DNA from: Acidobacteriota bacterium
GTDB taxonomy: Bacteria > Acidobacteriota > Terriglobia > Acidiferrales > 2-02-FULL-67-57
Reading direction: 5' to 3'
Assembly (NCBI GenBank): GCA_016189965.1
Contig: JACPRL010000080.1
Coordinates: 1 to 21,492 of the forward strand
Length of the DNA: 21,492 nucleotides
The translations under genes and the position numbers were made by a program. Below are positions 16,273 through 21,492 of the stretch, piece by piece (the first letter of the stretch is position 1; the number at the start of each line of letters is the position of its first letter). Below the pieces are notes generated by a model. It searched no databases. It saw only the letters and a list, made by a program, of their open reading frames with translations, and was not told the origin of the DNA.

Positions 16273-17322
16273 TTATCTCATTCTGTGGGTACGACACCTA
16301 GGCAGCAAGCCTTGAAAACGCGACAGCACTTCTGAGTTGCTGTTAAGAATCTCCACTCTGCTTCCCGCGTCACGACATGTCGTGGCCAGAAGGGCTGCAG
16401 CGGCAGAGTCAGCTTGAGGAAGGCTGTATCCCAGTACCCATACCCGCTTCGCATCCCTGAGACACTCGGCTGCTTTGTGCCACAGTGTTAAAAGAATTTG
16501 ATTATGAAATCTCTTCAGCAAGCTCGGCTCAATGACCGCAGGCAGACCCTGTGACCCCCAAGCTCCCCCAGGGCTAGCATCATCCCTCGCGTACAAACCG
16601 AGGTCGTTGAGAAACGCGTTCGACAAAAAGATTCGGCCGTCTTGGCGAGCATACCATCCAACAGAACCGTGAAGCTTTAGAATTGTAATTTCGCTGCGGG
16701 CATGTGTGATGAGCCTCGCACGCCCATCAGTGGATCGCAAATTGATTGCAAATCCATATCCGTCGGAGGGGGACCAGCGACCGCATTCAAAAAGAGTCCG
16801 TTCTAGCGTTGAATCGTAGTTGAACGTAACTATTACATCACCGGCCCTTAATTTCTGTTTGCAAAAGCGACGGAGGGTTTCGCGAGATGAATTGCAAGGC
16901 TTTCGATCAGAGTTGTGCCTGTACTCGAAATACTGAATCAACGCGGTCGAGAGCATCCTTCTGTTCTCAGCTATCGAATCCAACATCCCTTTCTTCTTGC
17001 GATAGCGCTTCTGCGCCGGCCAGATGTAGTTACCCGCACTATCGCGCTTCCACGAATCAAGCATTCCTTCTCTGAGAGCTAAGTACAGATCCATCACGGT
17101 CAAAATGCTTTCAATGTTGCGTTGCCTGCCCGATACCCGAACCAAGAAATTGTTCGCCTTGGAAAGCCACGTCTCAAAACCAGGCCACTGCTGAGTCCAG
17201 TCGATTCCATCCCGGCTCGGTGGACCAGTCTTTATGAATTTGTTGACTTCTCGAAACAGAGTAGAGCCAAGAGGGTAGCCGGCTTCGCATGAAAGCCCGG
17301 CGCCAGTCACGAAAACGCGCAT
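16273..17322 (-). CDS. SIR2-like NAD+-binding protein, putative anti-phage effector
   Basis: 349-residue protein with the SIR2 layout of prokaryotic defence proteins rather than of protein deacetylases. It has an N-terminal GAGLSCEAGYP (7-17), TFNYD (166-170, matching the T-x-N-x-D loop with Asn168), LKLHGSVGW (214-222, His218 at the catalytic histidine position) and VLGYSLPQAD (296-305). No paired zinc-binding cysteines of classical sirtuins are seen, and a long helical insert (about 60-160) replaces that module. Such enzymes can deplete NAD+ in phage-infected cells (Thoeris ThsA, DSR, SIR2-HerA, SIR2-pAgo). Base composition is near 50% GC, far below its neighbours, suggesting recent transfer. 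ATG 17322 lies six bases after the prfA stop, so it is probably expressed with prfA. No HerA, Argonaute, TIR or SLOG partner is nearby. Function is inferred from motifs only. Confidence 0.75.
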   Translation of the reverse strand: MRVFVTGAGLSCEAGYPLGSTLFREVNKFIKTGPPSRDGIDWTQQWPGFETWLSKANNFLVRVSGRQRNIESILTVMDLYLALREGMLDSWKRDSAGNYIWPAQKRYRKKKGMLDSIAENRRMLSTALIQYFEYRHNSDRKPCNSSRETLRRFCKQKLRAGDVIVTFNYDSTLERTLFECGRWSPSDGYGFAINLRSTDGRARLITHARSEITILKLHGSVGWYARQDGRIFLSNAFLNDLGLYARDDASPGGAWGSQGLPAVIEPSLLKRFHNQILLTLWHKAAECLRDAKRVWVLGYSLPQADSAAAALLATTCRDAGSRVEILNSNSEVLSRFQGLLPRCRTHRMR

Positions 17323-17328
17323 GGGTGT

Positions 17329-18411
17329 TCAGGCTTCGACCAGCTCCTGCTTGAGGCGCTCGGCCTGGTAGTGGGTGAGGAGGGCGTCGAGGAGCGGGGC
17401 GAGGCGGCCGTCGAGGATGTCGGGCAGTTGGTGCAACGTTAGCCCGATGCGGTGGTCGGTCAGCCGGTTTTGAGGAAAATTGTAGGTGCGGATTTTCTCC
17501 GAGCGGTCGCCGGTCTTGATGAGACCGCGGCGCTCGTCGCGCAAGCGGGCCTGCTGCTTCTCGCGCTCCATTTCATAGAGGCGGGCGCGCAGGACGCGCA
17601 GCGCCTTGGCCTTGTTCTTGATCTGCGACTTCTCGTCCTGGCAGGTGACCACCAGGCCGGAGGGGAGGTGGGTTAGGCGCACGGCGGAGTAGGTGGTGTT
17701 GACCGACTGGCCGCCGGGGCCGGAGGAGCAGAAGGTGTCGACGCGCAGCTCGCGCGGCTCGATCTGGATGTCAATCTCCTCCGCCTCGGGCAGCACGGCG
17801 ACGGTGGCGGCGGAGGTGTGGATGCGCCCCTGCTGCTCGGTTTCCGGGACGCGCTGGACGCGGTGGACGCCGCCTTCGTACTTCAGCTTGCTGTAGACGC
17901 GGCCGCCCTGGATGGAGGCGATGACTTCCTTGAGGCCGCCGACGGGGCTGGGGCTGGTGGAGAGCACTTCGACCTTCCAGCCCTGCGATTCGGCGTAGCG
18001 GGTGTACATGCGGAAGAGCTCCTGGGCGAAGAGCGAGGCTTCGTCGCCGCCCGTGCCGGCGCGGATTTCCAGGATGACGTTTTTTTCGTCGGTGGGGTCC
18101 TTGGGCAGCAGGAGGAGCTTCAACTCCTGCTCGCAGGCGTCTTTTTCTTTGTCCAGCCGGGTGAGCTCGTCGTGGGCCAGCGTCTTCATCTCCGGGTCTT
18201 CGAGCAAGGCGCGGGCCTCGCGCACCTGGCGCTCGAGCTCTTTCCACCGGCGGTACTTCTCCACCACGGCACGCAGCTCGGCGTGGGCCTTGGCCAGCTT
18301 CTGGTAGCGGGCGCTATCGGCCAACACCTCGGGCTGGGCGAGCTCGCGGGTCAGCTCCTCGTAGCGCGCTTCAACCTGGTCGAGTTTTTCAAACAGCGTC
18401 AGTTTGCTCAT
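17329..18411 (-). CDS. prfA: Peptide chain release factor 1
   Basis: RF1, 360 residues from ATG 18411, recognises UAA and UAG stop codons. It contains the GGQ loop in SSGPGGQSVNTTYSAVR (233-235), whose glutamine is the PrmC substrate, and PET (189-191) in VQRVPETEQQGRIHTSAAT, the P-x-T anticodon-like motif specific to RF1 as opposed to SPF of RF2. The N-terminal coiled domain and C-terminal region are complete. An earlier in-frame start at 18426 adds five residues and is less likely because family members begin MSKLTLFEKL or similar. prfA and prmC are often adjacent in bacteria; here two genes lie between them. Confidence 0.96.
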   Translation of the reverse strand: MSKLTLFEKLDQVEARYEELTRELAQPEVLADSARYQKLAKAHAELRAVVEKYRRWKELERQVREARALLEDPEMKTLAHDELTRLDKEKDACEQELKLLLLPKDPTDEKNVILEIRAGTGGDEASLFAQELFRMYTRYAESQGWKVEVLSTSPSPVGGLKEVIASIQGGRVYSKLKYEGGVHRVQRVPETEQQGRIHTSAATVAVLPEAEEIDIQIEPRELRVDTFCSSGPGGQSVNTTYSAVRLTHLPSGLVVTCQDEKSQIKNKAKALRVLRARLYEMEREKQQARLRDERRGLIKTGDRSEKIRTYNFPQNRLTDHRIGLTLHQLPDILDGRLAPLLDALLTHYQAERLKQELVEA

Positions 18412-18474
18412 AGCGTCACACGACAAGAATCACAGGGGAGAAGGATTCCAGAGAGAGTCCGCCCCGGGGCGGGG

Positions 18475-18822
18475 CTAGGCTTCGCCGAGTTTGCCGAGCG
18501 CGGTGGGGAGGTCGGGCTCGAACTTGAGCACGGAAGGCACGCCGGTGATCTGGAGGGCCTGCATGAGCTTGGGGCGGAGGCCGACGAAGCGCACTTCGCC
18601 CTGGCGCTCGGACGCCGTCGTCTGGCAGGCCACCAGTTGGCCGATGCCGTGGCTGTCAATGAAGTCCACTCCTGCGAGGTCAACTACGACTTTGTGCGCC
18701 CCGCCGGCGAACAGGCTCTTGATTTCATCGTGCAGCATGGTGCCGTTGTCCAGAATCAGATGGCCCTTGAGCGCCACCACGACGGCGGCCTCCTCCTGCC
18801 GGGTTCGCAGATGCAGGGGCAC
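18475..18822 (-). CDS. STAS-domain anti-sigma-factor antagonist
   Basis: 115-residue single STAS domain like SpoIIAA/RsbV. VVVDLAGVDFIDSHGIGQLV contains the regulatory serine (Ser57 in DSHG) that is phosphorylated by an anti-sigma kinase and dephosphorylated by a PP2C phosphatase. The unphosphorylated form sequesters the anti-sigma factor. Two PP2C/SpoIIE-type phosphatases are encoded in the same window (8183-9319, 11848-13494), but no HATPase kinase or sigma factor, so the partners must be elsewhere. It is followed by prfA 63 bases downstream. Confidence 0.9.
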   Translation of the reverse strand: MPLHLRTRQEEAAVVVALKGHLILDNGTMLHDEIKSLFAGGAHKVVVDLAGVDFIDSHGIGQLVACQTTASERQGEVRFVGLRPKLMQALQITGVPSVLKFEPDLPTALGKLGEA

Positions 18823-18859
18823 GTTCTCAGTATAGCAAAGTAGGAAGGAGAGAAAAGAG

Positions 18860-19540
18860 CTATCGCAAGCGGTCGAGGTCGAACTCGGCTTCTACCCGCT
18901 GGCCGTCCGGGGTGAGCACGAGGATGCGCGTCGGCGCGGAAGCCAGCGCGTCGGGAGCGTAGACCAGCATCACATCGGCACCCGCCAGCCAGCACGTCCC
19001 GGGCAGGGCAAAGGTGGTGAAGCCGACGCCGTCGCCGCAGAAATAGAAGGGCTCACCTTGCAGAAAGAGCGGCGCAACCTCGCCGCGCTGCTCGACCTTG
19101 TAGTTGAAACCTAGCCAGAAATTCGGGTCGCGGACGTAGATCGGCCCGAAGTGGAGCGGCAAGGTGATGGGCGAATGCGCCGGGTAGGTGGGCGTCAGCC
19201 GCAGGCGGATGCGCACGAACACCGGCAGGGGCGCCTGTTCTTTGTACTCGGCCTCGGCGGTGACGGGGCTGTAGCCATCGAGCGCCCGCCGGGCCCGCTC
19301 GGCCATCTGCCGGTAGGGGGTGGAGATTTCAATCCGCTCAATGTGGACGCCCTGGCGGGGCAGCGGCAGCGCGCGGACGTAGTCGCGGTTGAACTCCTCC
19401 CAGCGCCGCTCGTTCTTCCCCAGGAAGTAGGCCTCGCGGATGTCCCGCGGCTTGAGCTCCCGCTCATAGGCTTGCCCCGTTGCGCTCACCACGAGCAGCG
19501 CCGCACACGCAGCCAGGATGACTCTCGCTCGGCCTGCCAT
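18860..19540 (-). CDS. Secreted protein of unknown function
   Basis: 226 residues, no family recognised. A clear signal peptide (RVILAACAALLVVSATGQA, cleavage likely after residue 24) is followed by a mature domain rich in aromatic residues. Notable parts are RELKPRDIREAYFLGKN, IRLRLTPTYPAHSPI, LHFGPIYVRDPNFWLGFNYK and EPFYFCGDGVGF, with two cysteines (168 and 183) that could form a disulfide outside the cytoplasm. The C-terminus (TRILVLTPDGQRVEAEFDLD) looks like a beta-sandwich end. It is on the same strand as, and upstream of, the STAS gene (37-base gap), so co-transcription is possible. Confidence 0.75.
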   Translation of the reverse strand: MAGRARVILAACAALLVVSATGQAYERELKPRDIREAYFLGKNERRWEEFNRDYVRALPLPRQGVHIERIEISTPYRQMAERARRALDGYSPVTAEAEYKEQAPLPVFVRIRLRLTPTYPAHSPITLPLHFGPIYVRDPNFWLGFNYKVEQRGEVAPLFLQGEPFYFCGDGVGFTTFALPGTCWLAGADVMLVYAPDALASAPTRILVLTPDGQRVEAEFDLDRLR

Positions 19541-19589
19541 GACTTTTGACTCCCTACTCTACCTTAGATGCCGGGGGAGCCACTGGAGC

Positions 19590-19949
19590 CTACATGGCGA
19601 GGAGTTCCTGAGGTACGAGTTGACGCCGGATTGGGTCAACGGCGAAGCCGAGGCTTTCGAGCGTCGTCGCGCCCAGCAGTTGACCGTCTCCCGGTTCTGC
19701 GACCACCAAGGTGACGTTCGCCTCGTTGCCGTTCAGGCGAACGATGGCTGCCGCGGTTTCCCGTTCCACCCGGCGCCCATCCGCCATGAGGAATGACCGA
19801 CGCTTGAGGCGCGGCGCCTGGAGCCGGTCAAGAACTTCCCGTGGCACCCACGACAGCGTTGCCCCAGTGTCAATCAGGAGTTCAACCTCAGCGACACGTG
19901 TTGGGTCGGCTGGATGCGCAATCGTGGCGTGAACCGAGAACTGTCCCAT
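19590..19949 (-). CDS. Retropepsin-like aspartic protease family protein
   Basis: 119-residue single-domain protein with the active-site motif LLIDTGATLSWVP (Asp27) and the family-typical later segments FLMADGRRVER, VTLVVAEPGDGQLLGATTLE and LGFAVDPIRRQLVP. These are features of clan AA aspartic proteases (retropepsin-like), which act as dimers. Substrates of the bacterial single-domain members are largely unknown. ATG 19949 is the start; no signal peptide is present. Confidence 0.85.
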   Translation of the reverse strand: MGQFSVHATIAHPADPTRVAEVELLIDTGATLSWVPREVLDRLQAPRLKRRSFLMADGRRVERETAAAIVRLNGNEANVTLVVAEPGDGQLLGATTLESLGFAVDPIRRQLVPQELLAM

Positions 19950-19971
19950 AGGTAGATTCTACACCCAAAAG

Positions 19972-21492
19972 CTAGAGGCGGCGTTCGATGTGCGGGAAGG
20001 TCTCCCAGACTTTGATGCCGCAGAAGTGGGAGCCTTCGGTGCAGATGGGCGAGGCGATGCCGGCGCGGACGTAGCAGGGCGGCCCGACGTAGCGCAGCAG
20101 GCGCGGATGGACGCGGCGCACCTGCTCGATCTCCTCCATCGAGGCCTGGTAGATCTCCTCCTGCGCGTTGAAGCACGTCCGCATCGTCCATTTGTGCAAG
20201 AGGTGAATGAGCGCGCCCGATTCGACGAAGCGGACGGCGGTGGCGTTGGGCAGGACGTAGAGCGCAAACTCCCGCGGCACGCCGAGCGCGAGCAGGCGGT
20301 TCTTCGCCTCCCAGGCCTCGGCCATCGCCCGCTCATAGAGAGCGCGCGCCTGTGAATTGCGCCCGATGAGCATCGGCGTGATGAAGTCGGGCTCGCGCGA
20401 GTCGGTGAGCAGCAGCAGCGGCCGCGAGGCCGGCACCATGCGGTGGCGCTGGTCCTGGCTGTCGGCGGTGTGCGAGATGCGCTTGACGAAGGTGTAGTGG
20501 GCGTGGTTCAGCGCCCGCATCAGCGGCGAGTGCGCGCTGACGTTGAGCGTCTCCAGCCGATAGCGGTTCCGCGCCGGGTTCATCACTTCTTCGAGTGCCG
20601 CGTCGTCTGAGAGCTCGGCCTCGCTGCGGCCCAGCACGGCCCGCACCGCCTGCGCCACCACGCGCTCAGCATTCGGGGAATAGTCCACCAACACGGAGAC
20701 GCGCCCGCCGAGCTGCGCGTCGAGCTCCTGCCGGAAGCCATTCGACGTCGGCGCTTCGAGGAACCTCCACTCCGGGAGCTGCTCCTCGGCCAGCGGCGCC
20801 TTGCCGACGCGCTCAAAGAACTGCGGGTCGACCTCCTTGACCCGCGCCACCATCTGCTCGACGACGAGCGCGGCTTCGTGCGGCGTGTCGCCGGCGCGCT
20901 GCATTCGCCACAGCCGGTGCAGCGTGATGCCGCTCAGCGTGTGCACCATGTTGGTGAAGGCGGCGATGGGCAGGACGTAGCGGGCGATTTCGATGGCTTT
21001 CTTCTCGGCCTGCCGCGCCACCTTCTTGCGCCGGCGCTCGTGGCTCATCTCAGACAGGTGCCAGATGTCGGCCAGCAGGGCGTGCGTGTCGTCGTCGAGC
21101 AGCGCCGCGAGCTGCCGGTAGTGCTCCCAGGCGCGCTTGATGGCTGCTTCGTAGATTTGCCGCGCTTCCCCGTCGAGCGGCGGCACGAAAGCCTGCACGC
21201 GGTCGAGCCGCACGTAGCGCTGCGACTGCTGCTCGGAGTTGTAAAACGGATGCGAGTGCAGGAAGCTCCAGACGAACTGCCGGCTGACGTTCTCCAGCCC
21301 GAACTCGAAGTGGGCGTGCTGGTAGACGGTGTGGTGGCCGCCCTCGAAGGTGGCGGCGCCGATGGTCAGGCGCTGCTTGTCGGTGATCTGCTCGGGGGTA
21401 ATGATGGTGGGCGAGTAGCAGGTGCGCGCCGCGGCGATGGCCGAATCGTAGGGATGAGAAAAGTAGTTGCGAAGGGTAACCCGCGGCGGCGC
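19972..21492 (-). CDS. Long tandem ThyX-like (FAD-dependent thymidylate synthase family) protein, partial
   Basis: At least 506 residues; the gene is open to the right edge, so the N-terminus is missing. Internal GTG 21213 is not the start, because the family-like sequence continues upstream (ARTCYSP, then GGHHTVYQHAHFEFGLENVS and NSEQQSQRYVRLD). This N-terminal copy carries HFEF...SR and SEQQSQRY of ThyX, but the RHR triplet is replaced (SFLHSHPFYN). A second ThyX-like copy (about residues 315-480 of the visible part) has RHRMVPASRP, VLPNATAVRFVESGALIHLL and HKWTMRTCFNAQEEI. Canonical ThyX is about 220-250 residues and binds FAD/dUMP across subunits, so this is a fused two-domain form with ligand motifs split between halves. 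Whether it makes dTMP is uncertain. Confidence 0.82.
   Translation of the reverse strand, partial: APPRVTLRNYFSHPYDSAIAAARTCYSPTIITPEQITDKQRLTIGAATFEGGHHTVYQHAHFEFGLENVSRQFVWSFLHSHPFYNSEQQSQRYVRLDRVQAFVPPLDGEARQIYEAAIKRAWEHYRQLAALLDDDTHALLADIWHLSEMSHERRRKKVARQAEKKAIEIARYVLPIAAFTNMVHTLSGITLHRLWRMQRAGDTPHEAALVVEQMVARVKEVDPQFFERVGKAPLAEEQLPEWRFLEAPTSNGFRQELDAQLGGRVSVLVDYSPNAERVVAQAVRAVLGRSEAELSDDAALEEVMNPARNRYRLETLNVSAHSPLMRALNHAHYTFVKRISHTADSQDQRHRMVPASRPLLLLTDSREPDFITPMLIGRNSQARALYERAMAEAWEAKNRLLALGVPREFALYVLPNATAVRFVESGALIHLLHKWTMRTCFNAQEEIYQASMEEIEQVRRVHPRLLRYVGPPCYVRAGIASPICTEGSHFCGIKVWETFPHIERRL

Noticed and set aside
16887..17075. Small plus-strand frame inside the SIR2-like gene
   Set aside because: Antisense, short, without ribosome binding site or recognisable motif.

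Overview
The window is a high-GC bacterial chromosome segment carrying mostly core and house-keeping genes in short operons. The gene set (Lon, class II tRNA nucleotidyltransferase, Pol IV, PrfA/PrmC, a long tandem ThyX-like protein, SpoIIE-type phosphatases, a REC-DUF3052 fusion) and the many intergenic mini-palindromes with TAAA or TTCA loops suggest Acidobacteriota. That assignment is an inference from gene families and repeat style; no rRNA or other direct taxonomic marker is present.

Layout. At 1-3096 a plus-strand run holds the 3' end of a DASS/SLC13-type transporter (apparently truncated), a TlpA-like membrane thioredoxin, an ABC ATPase with its ABC-2 permease, and a DinB/YfiT-like protein. 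Convergent to it is lon (3164-5599), with a consensus-like promoter in an AT-rich intergenic region. Divergent from lon is a tiny single-TM protein (5859-6074). Next come two minus-strand genes: tRNA nucleotidyltransferase (start 7886), then a SRPBCC/AHSA1 gene with a frameshift at a G6 run. Minus-strand genes follow: a membrane-anchored PP2C/SpoIIE phosphatase (8183-9319), DNA polymerase IV (9899-11068) and a VOC protein (11219-11626). A plus-strand FHA-GAF-PP2C phosphatase stands alone at 11848-13494. The rest is on the minus strand: a secreted SnoaL/DUF4440-like protein, prmC, REC-DUF3052, a low-GC SIR2-like protein, prfA, a STAS anti-sigma-factor antagonist, a secreted protein of unknown function, a retropepsin-like aspartic protease, and a large ThyX-like protein running off the right edge.

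How genes work together. PrfA (RF1) and its methyltransferase PrmC are separated here by a low-GC SIR2-like gene and by REC-DUF3052. The SIR2-like gene retains the residues expected for NAD+ binding and hydrolysis and looks like a horizontally acquired, possibly anti-phage, gene. Two PP2C phosphatases and one STAS protein are the parts of a partner-switching stress or sigma-factor pathway, but no HATPase anti-sigma kinase is in the window.

Intergenic DNA is rich in short perfect hairpins. One group has loop TAAA, another loop TTCA, and a third has a conserved AGACA/TGTCT inner stem. Stem sequences differ from copy to copy while pairing is preserved. GTCATCCTGAGCG-type repeats and a roughly 200-bp multi-hairpin element upstream of the Pol IV stop codon are also present. 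One repeat lies in frame inside prmC, and a similar motif ends the truncated transporter, so the repeats appear to affect proteins as well as spacers.
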